Positions 35,103-43,480 of a stretch of DNA of 64,000 nt are shown here, in pieces; the stretch's first letter is position 1; every line of letters begins with the position of its first letter. The position numbers were made by a program, and so were the translations under genes. A model generated the notes under the pieces. It was not told the origin of the DNA. It worked only from the letters and a program-made list of their open reading frames with translations, and did no database searches. This DNA comes from Pseudomonas taetrolens (lineage in GTDB: Bacteria > Pseudomonadota > Gammaproteobacteria > Pseudomonadales > Pseudomonadaceae): the NCBI RefSeq assembly GCF_900475285.1, contig NZ_LS483370.1:2308001-2372000 (forward strand), in the 5' to 3' direction.

Positions 35103-36080
35103 TTACCGATTGCGTTGTAGCGGTGCGATGAGAAGGCCCCAAAGCGTCTCGGCGCCGCCTTCTTGGGAAAGCTTCTGGTCTTGCCGAGTCTGGAACGCCA
35201 TGCCGAAGGTCTTCAGGTACATGGATTGGTCGTCCGTATTTACGGTGAGCGCCTCGTTGTACGAGCCGCCGCCAAACGAGTCTCCATGGCTGTAGTAGAT
35301 ACCGGCGCCCATCTGGCCGCCGGTGAACACTGCCGCTTTTGCAACGTCGTGGCCGTCCTTGTAGATATTCGCAGAAAAGCGATTTGCGTCTATTCGACGG
35401 AACACCCCTTCATACCCTGAGTTGCGCGCTTGGAGCTCCAGCAACGAGTTCTCAAAATAACGGGCGATGTACTCGAAGCTGTCGAGCAAGAAGCGGTCTT
35501 TGTCCAGCTGGGTGAAGCTCTTAGCCATTCGAAGGTTACTCGACCTAGGGCCATCCGGGGCGATAAGGGAGGGCGCTGAACCTCCATTGAAATCGTTGCG
35601 TTCGGCTCGCGGAGCAGTGTTCTGTTGGCCACGGCTGCGTCGCTCGGCGGCCTTCCGAACCTCCTTCGCAACCTGCAAGAATGCTTCGTCCCGATCAGGC
35701 CAAAGGGTCACTGGCTTACCATCTTGGGGCGTACCAAGCAGCTTGCCGAAGGGGGCATGATGCCAATCGCATGGGCGAAGAATCACAGGAATGACAGTCG
35801 CTTCTTTAGCGGCATGGCGCTCCATCGCGCGAGCCATCTCGATGTTGTAGCAATAGTCGGAAGCGATGAAATCCGGGCTTACCAGCAACAGGATAATTTC
35901 GTCGCTGTTGATGTGATCATCAATGGCAGCATCGATCTCTTGGCCTGCTCCGATTCTGCGGTCGTGCCAAGTCTCAATGACGCCTTGGCGCTTGAGCATC
36001 GAAAGCTGCTTTTCCAACTGGTCGCGCAGCGCCTCGTCAGCATGGCAATAAGAAAAGAACACGTTCGGCAAAAGGGTCAC
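35103..36080 (-). CDS. TIR-domain protein, putative defence NADase
   Basis: A 325-residue protein. An N-terminal TIR domain spans about residues 5-150: 'VFFSYCHADEALRDQLEKQL' opens it, 'LLLVSPDFIASDYCYNIE' carries the Glu (E81) that is catalytic in NAD-cleaving TIR domains. The C-terminal half (about 185-325: 'FTQLDKDRFLLDSFEYIARY', 'RRIDANRFSANIYKDG', 'GAGIYYSHGDSFGGGSYNEA') is a second domain I cannot name. It lies with a SIR2, HNH and membrane-protein gene on the same strand. A role in NAD-depleting antiphage defence is inferred from the domain and the island context. Confidence 0.83.
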   Translation of the reverse strand: MTLLPNVFFSYCHADEALRDQLEKQLSMLKRQGVIETWHDRRIGAGQEIDAAIDDHINSDEIILLLVSPDFIASDYCYNIEMARAMERHAAKEATVIPVILRPCDWHHAPFGKLLGTPQDGKPVTLWPDRDEAFLQVAKEVRKAAERRSRGQQNTAPRAERNDFNGGSAPSLIAPDGPRSSNLRMAKSFTQLDKDRFLLDSFEYIARYFENSLLELQARNSGYEGVFRRIDANRFSANIYKDGHDVAKAAVFTGGQMGAGIYYSHGDSFGGGSYNEALTVNTDDQSMYLKTFGMAFQTRQDQKLSQEGGAETLWGLLIAPLQRNR

Positions 36081-36183
36081 TCCTACTCGGATAGGTGCGA
36101 TGTCGATCTTACGGGCAGCTTGGCTGCGAAGTACAGACGTGGGCTGGCTTGACTGCTGTTTGGATGCCCTTCAGTTGAACCGG

Positions 36184-36771
36184 TCAGCCAAAAAACAACG
36201 GTGCTCGAGTCGTAACATGGTGGTAGATCATTTGGGCTCGCTCGTAATGAATGATGTGCTTGCCGTGAGGCGTTGGCCACACGAACTGACGGATCTCAAG
36301 TGGCGCAAATGTAAAGGAAGGTGGAAGGCCTAGGCGTCTCTTAACCGCGCCGTCAGCACTGTTGCATTGCTCGCAGATGATGGCGGGAGCAAATGTGGTG
36401 ATCCGATGATGTTCTCCAGGACGCGGATTTCGTACGTAAAGGTCGGTTCCATGGTCATGGTGAGTATGGAGACCTACAGCCCAGCCTTCTCGCCTATGCG
36501 GTTTGTTCGGGTAAAGCATCGTCCAACGTAGCAATTGGTATCGTATCCGTTCGCAGCACGGGCATCGCCAATGATCATCAAGCTTCGCCCATAGCTGGTG
36601 GCAATGGGCGCCATCAAAGCTCAGGTATTCCTCCCAGCTAGGAATGCGCCGGAGCAGATTGCTATTCAGCGTTTTCTCTCTGTTAGCATTCTTGATTTTG
36701 GTACCGTCGCAGGCCAAACAGTAGCCATTGGCCGAAAACTCGGGCTTGCAGGGACAGAGGTTTTTGGTCAT
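36184..36771 (-). CDS. HNH-type nuclease with zinc knuckles
   Basis: A 195-residue protein. It has an N-terminal cysteine cluster (C-x-C at 6-8 and C-xx-C at 18-21), a central C-x-C-C ('WRCPCCERIRYQ'), and the C-terminal HNH core 'GLHTHHDHG' ... 'ICEQCNSADGAVKRRLGL'. In HNH enzymes the first His/Asp-His and the later Asn bind metal and DNA phosphate. It could be a DNA-cutting effector. It lies 103 bp upstream of the TIR gene on the same strand, and probably belongs to that cluster. Confidence 0.72.
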   Translation of the reverse strand: MTKNLCPCKPEFSANGYCLACDGTKIKNANREKTLNSNLLRRIPSWEEYLSFDGAHCHQLWAKLDDHWRCPCCERIRYQLLRWTMLYPNKPHRREGWAVGLHTHHDHGTDLYVRNPRPGEHHRITTFAPAIICEQCNSADGAVKRRLGLPPSFTFAPLEIRQFVWPTPHGKHIIHYERAQMIYHHVTTRAPLFFG

Positions 36772-36995
36772 CAGAGCTTCTCAGTCTGCCGTTGGGTTAA
36801 CCCACGTGATGACCGCGCGCCAGGCATTTGTGCTGGAGTTGCTGGCAGCCACCATCATTTGTAGCTACTAACGGTATGCGGGTCTCTGAGGGTCTCATCT
36901 GTCCACGCAAGGCCAATGCAGAACATCAGGGTCAAGGAGGCGTAGTTGATCACTGCATGTACTCCTCCTGCACTCACGTCATCAACTGCTCGGTA

Positions 36996-37361
36996 TCACC
37001 ATACAAGCAGATCACCAATCATCGCCCCCAACGCAGCCTTACAGGCAGTCAGCAAGCTACCTCCTACGTTGATAAAGAACGTGTGCACTTCCCGCGACCT
37101 TCCAATGAGGTGAAAGGATCGAAACGTCACCCTAAGCGTGAAGATGCTGACGATAGCGAATGCTATGAGCAGGTACACGTAGTAAGCCATGAGCTCGGGT
37201 GCGGTCAGTAGCGCGGTCACCAAAACGCTCACCTCTTCTGGTGAGGTGGTGGCCAGGAGTGGCAGTGACCCGATGAAGAACGCGTAAATCACCTCCCTCG
37301 ATGCCCGCTGCCAGAATCCAAACTTGTCCTGGGTTTTCACCAGCAAACGCATGTACCCCAT
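36996..37361 (-). CDS. Small membrane protein of the SIR2-TIR cluster
   Basis: A 121-residue protein with two or three hydrophobic helices ('VIYAFFIGSLPLLATTSP', 'ELMAYYVYLLIAFAIVSIFT', 'VGGSLLTACKAALGAMIGD') and charged segments at the N-terminus and between helices ('RSFHLIGRSREVH'). No family is recognised. It starts 37 bp downstream of the SIR2 gene, so it is most likely translated from the same mRNA. Membrane proteins are common partners of NAD-depleting effectors. Confidence 0.65.
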   Translation of the reverse strand: MGYMRLLVKTQDKFGFWQRASREVIYAFFIGSLPLLATTSPEEVSVLVTALLTAPELMAYYVYLLIAFAIVSIFTLRVTFRSFHLIGRSREVHTFFINVGGSLLTACKAALGAMIGDLLVW

Positions 37362-37398
37362 TTGAATCGTATTTGCATTAATTGGAATGCGTGAGGCG

Positions 37399-39174
37399 TC
37401 AGTACCTGGACAGCCGCTTCAGTCCTTCAAGCATTTGCTCCAGGTAGCTTTGCGACCCAAGTGCGAACCCTGCTGCCAGCAGCGGGGCCCTGTACTCTTC
37501 GGTCGCATATTCGTGAGCGAAGCGGTTGATGGTCTCTGAATGCCAGGAAAGCCGGCCCAATGCGATTTTCTTGAAACCGTGGTTTTTCACCGCATCCGCG
37601 AGTGATTCTTCACTGACTCCGCGTTGCTCGCAGAAGAACAGGAAACTGAAAAACTCAAACCGTTCGTAAAGCAGCCCGTGATCCTGCAGACCTGCGAAGT
37701 CAGGCGCCCACCGAGGCGTAAGACGGTCATGGAGTCGGTTGCACAAGGGGGTAAGAGCTCTACTTTGGTCTTCGAAGCTCTTCCATAATTCAAACAGGCC
37801 ATTGGCTCCCTCAACGTAGAACGGTGATAGATCAAGTCCCACAGGGAAAGGCATTTCGCGCCGGTTGATAAGTGTCGTGTTAAACAGCTCGTTTAGCTCG
37901 CTCAGGCGATTGGCCCGCACAAGTCCCATGCCATACGCATAGGTAACAAGTGCTATCGGGTAACTCTTCAATGCAAGTCCAGCTACCCACCCTGACTGCT
38001 CGACCTGAGACGCAGCGTGCAGGCCCTTGATCGCATCCAAAACGATCGTATGCTCAACACCTGCACCCCATCGCCCTAGCACTGCACAAAGGCGTGCTAG
38101 TGGCTCGATGGCCGCTTCGTAGATCTCAACCAGGTCGGTAAAATCCTTGGACGTGCTGCCCTGAGGTCGTTCTGCGAAGAGAGGAGCCAGATGGCTGATC
38201 GCTTGATGAGCCTGGCTGGTCACTAAATCATCGAGCTGAATCCTGTGTTCGGGTCTGGCCATAAAGCGTTTGGCCATAGCGAGAGTCAGCTCGATGCCGG
38301 CAGGGTTCTGCAGGCGGGATTGCTGGATGGTTTCCAGTTTGAGGTTCAGCCCATCGAAGAAGGTGTCGGCATCCAGGCCCGTCACGACGTTGGCGCGCCG
38401 CTGAGTGATGAGCTCTTGGCCACGCTCGCTCAATTTTCCTCGCGAAAGCCAGTAGGTCGGGTAGCGACGGGAGGGCGCCCTCAAAAACGCCGCCCTCAGC
38501 GCATGATCCCACTCACCTGACCAGCCCGCGACGATCAGCCCAAACTCATCGATGATGCGGTCAAGCAACGTATTGAACGCTGGCGGGTACTTGCCCAGCT
38601 CCCCATCGGTATTGAGGATCCTGGCATCCTTGTAATCACCATGGATCTTCAGGATGTAGCAGGACGCATGAGTGAGTGGCTCCGCTCCTGCGAGGGTGTC
38701 TTCTGAGCTGACGACAGTTGGCTCAACGCCGACATCGCGCAGCGCATTTTCCATGAGTCGGTCGAAGTTCGTCGTGATGATCACGCGCACATAACCCGCT
38801 TTGACCATCGCAGCGATCGCTCGATGTGCGGGGGTAGGCAGTTTAAGGCCATCCTCTAACTCGCCTTCGCTAGGTTCCAGAAAGCCTTGAATGATCGCTC
38901 GCCGCTCAGTCTGGGTTGTCGCCAGGCGTTCGAGCAACGTGGAGTAATTGGGCTGCTCTCCTGTTTGACCTACGTACCATGCGAGCCAATCTTCCTGTTC
39001 GCCGGCACCAGACGCTATGCCCCATCGTTTCACCAGCTCCATGGTGATTTCCCAGCCGGTCGGTATTCCCGCCGAGCGTGATACCCCCGAGCCAAGAAGC
39101 ACTGCGTAGACGCCTTTGTTTTCAAACATTGAAAACGCGATTTGGGCTGTTGAATCACTGATGGCAGCAGTCAT
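37399..39174 (-). CDS. SIR2-domain protein, putative antiphage NADase
   Basis: A 591-residue protein. SIR2 core in the first ~270 residues: NAD-binding GSGVSRSAGIP (28-38), 'TTNFDR' (134-139) with N136 and D138 in the active-site loop, and H178 in 'ILKIHGD', all as in SIR2 domains that cleave NAD. The remaining ~300 residues are alpha-helical and unassigned; I see no SLOG domain. Start at 39174 rather than an ATG six bases earlier, because AGGA is better placed. It heads the cluster with the membrane protein, HNH and TIR genes, 37 to 200 bp apart. Confidence 0.83.
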   Translation of the reverse strand: MTAAISDSTAQIAFSMFENKGVYAVLLGSGVSRSAGIPTGWEITMELVKRWGIASGAGEQEDWLAWYVGQTGEQPNYSTLLERLATTQTERRAIIQGFLEPSEGELEDGLKLPTPAHRAIAAMVKAGYVRVIITTNFDRLMENALRDVGVEPTVVSSEDTLAGAEPLTHASCYILKIHGDYKDARILNTDGELGKYPPAFNTLLDRIIDEFGLIVAGWSGEWDHALRAAFLRAPSRRYPTYWLSRGKLSERGQELITQRRANVVTGLDADTFFDGLNLKLETIQQSRLQNPAGIELTLAMAKRFMARPEHRIQLDDLVTSQAHQAISHLAPLFAERPQGSTSKDFTDLVEIYEAAIEPLARLCAVLGRWGAGVEHTIVLDAIKGLHAASQVEQSGWVAGLALKSYPIALVTYAYGMGLVRANRLSELNELFNTTLINRREMPFPVGLDLSPFYVEGANGLFELWKSFEDQSRALTPLCNRLHDRLTPRWAPDFAGLQDHGLLYERFEFFSFLFFCEQRGVSEESLADAVKNHGFKKIALGRLSWHSETINRFAHEYATEEYRAPLLAAGFALGSQSYLEQMLEGLKRLSRY

Positions 39175-39336
39175 GCACATTCCTAAATTTCAGCGGGGAG
39201 GTGAGGTTTCTGCGCGAGCATCGGCTTATCTAAGAGTAGTCAGATCCGTGTCGGTCGGTGGCAGCGACGGTGGCTGGTGACGACTTGCTGCATCTCCAGC
39301 CAATGACCTAATTGCGGTGCAAGATAAGCCCATGAT

Positions 39337-39488
39337 TGTCGGCGCTGATGCGATTTTGACCTAGGTTGCTGATTTTGACTGACCCACACGCTGCCTCCGA
39401 AATCACCCGCAAGGTAATCATTTCTTGAGTACTCGGGTGGGTCAATGAGTTTCGGTAGCCGGCGTCAAAAATCGCATCAGCGCCAACA
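39337..39488. mobile_element. 152-bp mini-element with IS21-like ends
   Basis: It begins TGTCGGCGCTGATGCGA and ends TCGCATCAGCGCCAACA, a terminal inverted repeat of about 22 bp with TG...CA ends, as in IS21-type elements. No transposase gene is inside; the minus strand shows only a short frame starting ATGATTACCTTGCGGGTG. It looks like an internally deleted IS or a MITE. No clear target duplication is seen. It lies directly against the stop codon of hxsA, between the HXS and SIR2-TIR cassettes. Confidence 0.55.
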
Positions 39489-39490
39489 AC

Positions 39491-40099
39491 TTATGGAATC
39501 TTGATCCCCAACGCATTCAGCGATGCCGTATCCATCCGGCCATTCACGGTCAGCCCACTGTCCATCTGAAAGGCCATCAACGCACCACGTGTTGCTTTGC
39601 CCATCACCCCATCAATGGCGCCTTGGTAATACTGGCGCACCATCAGCGCGGTCTGCACACGGGTGACCATGTTGCTTTTCTGCTCATTGGTCGCGCGGCT
39701 CTTAGAAGTGCTCGAACTTGTCCCGCTGGTAGTGCCAGACGACTGATAAAGGCTGTTGCTGCTTGGAGGACTGCTCGAAGCACTCGGCGCGCTGTAGCTT
39801 CGGGTACTAGTAGCGGGTGGGCTGTAGTAGCGAGGTGCGCTATAGCCACCCGAGCCGCTGTAGTGAGAACTGTGCGAGCTGTGGGACCGATGAGAACTGT
39901 GCGAGCGATGCGCCGCATAGATGTTGACGGTGTTTGGCGCATTGAGCGTATCGGCAAATACCGGGGGCTGTAGCTTGTCGTTGGGTTGCCAGTTCGCATC
40001 GGCGAGCGACAGATGGCCCGCCTGTGCCAGGGTGGTACCTGCCATTGGCAGCAAGCTGATTCCACTGATCAGGACTTTCCAGCGGTCGAGCAATTTCAC
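39491..40099 (-). CDS. hxsA: HxsA: His-Xaa-Ser repeat protein, exported
   Basis: A 202-residue protein: a hydrophobic export signal (residues ~8-27), six contiguous H-x-S triplets (residues 64-81: HRSHSSHRSHSSHSSHYS), a long Ser/Thr-rich low-complexity segment (82-135), and a C-terminal peptidoglycan-binding domain (about 147-200, 'RVQTALMVRQYYQGAIDGVM'). In the HXS system HxsA is the presumed substrate of the two radical SAM enzymes. Start is GTG at 40099 with AAGGAG six bases upstream; it overlaps the hxsC stop (GTGA). The export and wall-binding parts suggest a modified peptide displayed in the periplasm. Confidence 0.93.
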   Translation of the reverse strand: MKLLDRWKVLISGISLLPMAGTTLAQAGHLSLADANWQPNDKLQPPVFADTLNAPNTVNIYAAHRSHSSHRSHSSHSSHYSGSGGYSAPRYYSPPATSTRSYSAPSASSSPPSSNSLYQSSGTTSGTSSSTSKSRATNEQKSNMVTRVQTALMVRQYYQGAIDGVMGKATRGALMAFQMDSGLTVNGRMDTASLNALGIKIP

Positions 40100-41331
40100 T
40101 GTGCACTCCTTGCATAGGCACTAAAGGCCTCGGTCGATAGTAGTTGCACGCCGCGGCTCTGCCAGCGGTCGGTGTGGGATTTGAAGAAGCCAGAGCAATG
40201 TTTAACGGCAGCGCATTGTTGGCAGTTATCGATGAACAGATTCTTCCAGTCCGAGATGCTCTGGCGGGTGAAACGCGAGAGGTGGGCCGGGATCAGGCAC
40301 AGGGGCAAGTTGTAGATCGAAACCGGCACTCCGCGGTTGAACAGGAAATACACGGCCTGGCTCAACGACTCCTGATAGTCCAGCGGGTCAATCCACAGTT
40401 CTTCGTAGTTTTTCCTGGCTAGGCCGGTGCTTTCGATACCCATCAGCGCAACATGCCGCACGAAGGGCAGGTTCCTGAACACGTAGTGGGCGAGCTCGGG
40501 CAAGCGTGGCGTGGTCAGGCGATTGAGTACCACGCGTATCTCGATGATCTGGTTGGCGCGCGCCAGGTTGTAAAGACCTTGCAGGGTTTCGCTGAACGCG
40601 CCTGGAGCCTGCACCACATGGTCATGGTCTTCGGCATTGTCGGCATACAGGGGGATGCCCCAGCTCAACTGAGGGTGGCCGATTGCAGAGAGCGCTGCGA
40701 TCCAGCTCGGGTCTTGGAACAGACGCCCGTTGCTGAGTACATGAATGGATTTCTGTGGCAAAACGGCTTTGCACTTGGCCAGGATTTCCAGCAGGCCGTC
40801 GCGATAAAGCGTTGGTTCTCCACCGCTGATTCCCAGATTTTCTTCGCCCGGGTCCATCAGGCCGATCAGCCGTAGGTTCTCCTCGATGTGCCAGCGGTCA
40901 TCGATATCTTTGGGCGGCTGCGAGCACATCAGGCAGAGGCTGTTGCAACGATCGGTCATGAACAGCAGGTTGCTGTCTGAGCCTCGTCGATAGAGCACTC
41001 GCACCAACGCGTTGCCTGGTGTGATGGCAATGACATCGCCGGGCTGCACGACATCCGCATCTTTGGGGGTGTGCAGGTATGGCCGCGCGCAGTCGAAGTC
41101 GCCGATCAATGGCTCCGGGATCAGGAATCCACCCACTGGTAATGAGAGCAGATGCGGGCTCCGTAGCCGTTCTTCGTTTGGCAGCCAAAGCAGCAGGTCA
41201 CCGAATTCAGCGCTTCCGGCACAAACAGCCAGGCCTTGTTCGATGAATTCATCCAGAGTGATGACTTTGAGCAGTTTCGGCTCATTCAGGTGATGGATTT
41301 CGAAGCGGGTATCTTTGCGCAGCATCGCCAT
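40096..41331 (-). CDS. hxsC: HxsC: radical SAM maturase of the HXS system
   Basis: A 411-residue radical SAM protein. The 4Fe-4S motif is C129-x3-C133-xx-C136 ('CNSLCLMC'), after an N-terminal domain of about 120 residues. The C-terminal Cys-rich end 'CQQCAAVKHCSGFFKSH' may bind another iron-sulfur cluster. Start at 41331, where the ATG overlaps the hxsB stop (TGATG); a longer frame to 41424 is rejected. In HXS systems it works with HxsB, probably on HxsA. The chemistry is not known. Confidence 0.92.
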   Translation of the reverse strand: MAMLRKDTRFEIHHLNEPKLLKVITLDEFIEQGLAVCAGSAEFGDLLLWLPNEERLRSPHLLSLPVGGFLIPEPLIGDFDCARPYLHTPKDADVVQPGDVIAITPGNALVRVLYRRGSDSNLLFMTDRCNSLCLMCSQPPKDIDDRWHIEENLRLIGLMDPGEENLGISGGEPTLYRDGLLEILAKCKAVLPQKSIHVLSNGRLFQDPSWIAALSAIGHPQLSWGIPLYADNAEDHDHVVQAPGAFSETLQGLYNLARANQIIEIRVVLNRLTTPRLPELAHYVFRNLPFVRHVALMGIESTGLARKNYEELWIDPLDYQESLSQAVYFLFNRGVPVSIYNLPLCLIPAHLSRFTRQSISDWKNLFIDNCQQCAAVKHCSGFFKSHTDRWQSRGVQLLSTEAFSAYARSAQ

Positions 41332-42818
41332 CAGCCCCTGTAACCCGGAAATCGAATATCGTTGTAAGAGCGCCTGTTCAACCAAGACAGCAGCACTCTC
41401 TGTACGTTGTCGTCGCCATCGCAAAGCAGGCCGAAAAGATGCTTCAGCAGCCCCATGTTCTTCTTGCAGAAGCTGCTGAACACTCGGTGTCCGATCGGGT
41501 CAGCTTGGCGGGCGTAGTGTTCGATGGGGTCAGCACCGCAGTACGGGACAAGTGCGCAATCGGAGCAGCCCGGCAGCGCCTCTGCTACACCACTGGCGAG
41601 CAACGCATTCATAACGGGCGATGCGAGCAATTCAGACAAGGGTTGCTGCACGGTGCCGAGCCTCAAGCCGTCTTCACCCATCTCCAGCAACATTCGGGCT
41701 TCGTCCGAGGGATAGACGTAACCGTCATAGTTGTAGACCAGCGCCGCAGTGCCTGCGCCAGCGGGGGAGCGCAGGTCTACATAGCCGGAGGAGAAGGGTG
41801 TCAGGATATTCTTCAGCAACAGGCTCGTATAACTCTCTGAGAGGAATACGTCCTGTTGGTTGATATGCAGCAAATAGGTCAGTGCCTTCTTGTAGAAGGC
41901 CAGGTATCGCTCAATAGGGTAATCAAGTCGATGAGCAATCTTGGTGGCAAACCCATAAGGGCTCAGAGGCCGAAGCGAGATGCTGGAAAATTCCTGGCTT
42001 ACATACTCATCGATGATCGCTTCAGGTTGTTCGAGGCTTCTTGAAGTCAGCGTGGTCAGCGCGGAAACTGCATCATGGCCAAGGCGTTCACGGACCCACT
42101 GGATGCCTTTTACAGTGCGTTCGTAGGAGTCTCGTGACGGGGTAGGGCGGTTGGCATTGTGCAAGGGCGCCGGCCCATCGAGCGAGGTCGAAAACTGGAT
42201 GCGATTTTGTTCTGCGAAGTCGAGTATTTCCTCCGTCAGGTGGTGCAGCGTGGTGGTGATGACGAACTGGATATCCCGTTGTTCGACCACGTTTCGTTCA
42301 ACGATCCATTCGACAATCTGGCGGACGCGCTCGAAGGCCAGAAGCGGCTCGCCACCCTGAAACTCCACAGTCAGGGCGGGAGCGTTCGATTCGAACAGGC
42401 GATCGACCGCCGCCTGTGCATCCGCTTCCGACAGGTCGTGGCCGGATCCTCCCAGAGGGGCACGCGACACCTGGCAGTACTGGCAGGTGTGGTTGCAGCG
42501 CAATGTCACTACGAACAAGTGCAGTGCTGGGCCCTGGAAGAGGAAGTCCTTGCGGCTGCGATACTGCGCGGCCATTTCCGGGAACGGGTCGTGGCGGCCT
42601 GGTTCGTAGATGAAGTGGCGGGCCAGCAGGTCCTTGTAAAAAGGCGTACTTGCTTGAACGTCGAAGTAACTGAGGGCTCGTAATTGCGCGTCGTTCACGT
42701 GCATGTACTCACCGGTATCGGAGGTGAGTAGGATGTCACAGTCATGTCCCGTGTTCATGCGCATGAATCGAAAAGGCAGCAAGCGGTAGTGCTTTGCGTC
42801 TGTCGCTATCAGCGTCAC
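41331..42818 (-). CDS. hxsB: HxsB: radical SAM maturase of the HXS system
   Basis: A 495-residue radical SAM/SPASM-type protein. 4Fe-4S motif C108-x3-C112-xx-C115 ('CNHTCQYC'). The C-terminal Cys cluster (C418, C421, C427 and C451 in 'GCSDCALVPYCGADP' and 'SSFCKKN') resembles a SPASM auxiliary-cluster region. Start is GTG at 42818: GGAG lies seven bases upstream and the codon overlaps the hxsD stop (GTGA), unlike an ATG 15 bases earlier. Paired with hxsC; both are thought to modify HxsA by radical chemistry. Confidence 0.92.
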   Translation of the reverse strand: MTLIATDAKHYRLLPFRFMRMNTGHDCDILLTSDTGEYMHVNDAQLRALSYFDVQASTPFYKDLLARHFIYEPGRHDPFPEMAAQYRSRKDFLFQGPALHLFVVTLRCNHTCQYCQVSRAPLGGSGHDLSEADAQAAVDRLFESNAPALTVEFQGGEPLLAFERVRQIVEWIVERNVVEQRDIQFVITTTLHHLTEEILDFAEQNRIQFSTSLDGPAPLHNANRPTPSRDSYERTVKGIQWVRERLGHDAVSALTTLTSRSLEQPEAIIDEYVSQEFSSISLRPLSPYGFATKIAHRLDYPIERYLAFYKKALTYLLHINQQDVFLSESYTSLLLKNILTPFSSGYVDLRSPAGAGTAALVYNYDGYVYPSDEARMLLEMGEDGLRLGTVQQPLSELLASPVMNALLASGVAEALPGCSDCALVPYCGADPIEHYARQADPIGHRVFSSFCKKNMGLLKHLFGLLCDGDDNVQRVLLSWLNRRSYNDIRFPGYRG

Positions 42819-43114
42819 TGCGAAACTCCACATCCAGCGAGCGCGGCTCGGGCCAGGACTTCGCGCAACCCTGCTGTTTCGCGGTTGATATGGTCGCGTA
42901 GGGCGAAGTCGTTCAGATGCTGGAGGATCAGCGAGTGAGCCTGCTCCGGGGAAAGCGTTAGCCTTGCTTCAGCGGGGTGGGCCGTGAGGCTTATCTGATT
43001 GGTTTCAATACCGACCTGGACCGCGACAGTGTCGGCCAGGGAATAAGCGGCGCGTTGCACCACGCTGAGCGGGTAGGCTGCGCTGTCGAGTTTCAGCGTA
43101 ACTGGCCATGTCAT
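42815..43114 (-). CDS. hxsD: HxsD: small protein of the HXS system
   Basis: A 99-residue cytoplasmic protein, first gene of the HXS operon. The tail 'LILQHLNDFALRDHINRETA' matches the LLNDYxLRE-type motif that defines HxsD. It has no metal-binding signature. AAGGAG sits in front of the ATG. Its role is unknown; as a small partner protein of radical SAM enzymes it may recognise or present HxsA, which is inference. Confidence 0.9.
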   Translation of the reverse strand: MTWPVTLKLDSAAYPLSVVQRAAYSLADTVAVQVGIETNQISLTAHPAEARLTLSPEQAHSLILQHLNDFALRDHINRETAGLREVLARAALAGCGVSQ

Positions 43115-43325
43115 CGGAACCGCTCCTTCAAATCCGTTGGAAACGTGTGGATTTTGCAGGTTGTCAAGGCATTATGCCATCATAATTTTTTACATTTGCA
43201 CGCATTTGTCCAGCGTGGTGGGTGGTGCGCTCACTACGGCTCGGCCATTGATACGGGGTAGGGCCGAGGGTTCATATCTCCCTTAGTCCACCCATCCTCA
43301 TCAATAGCTTGCTTGGCCTCAGGCA

Positions 43326-43480
43326 GGGGGCATCCTTTTCAAACTATCCAAAGAATGCTCCTAGCTGTGCCCCCAATGTAGCAATCCACGGGAAGTGGAT
43401 GGAGCTCCATGGTTGTGGAAAGCCAGAAATGCTCAGCTAAACAGCCTGCCAGACGATCCCTAAAGACTGTCAGGATCGCC
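43326..43480. repeat. Direct repeat, right copy (attachment site at LysR 3' end)
   Basis: Right partner of 34249-34403; 43366-43480 is identical to it. Bases 43460-43480 lie inside the LysR gene and include its stop codon and GDPDSL codons. The rest is downstream flank. So the island entered at the end of this protein gene and left it intact. Confidence 0.85.

Noticed and set aside
34627..39174. Assignment of the SIR2/TIR pair to standard Thoeris
   Set aside because: I see no SLOG-type domain in the SIR2 protein, the TIR protein has an extra domain, and HNH and membrane genes are interposed. A formal domain search could still change this.
39857..39910. Short tandem DNA repeat, possible CRISPR-like array
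   Set aside because: It is the coding sequence of the six HxS triplets in hxsA; there are no spacers.
43366..43480. tRNA gene as the island's attachment site
   Set aside because: No cloverleaf or CCA end; the site is the protein-coding 3' end of a LysR gene.
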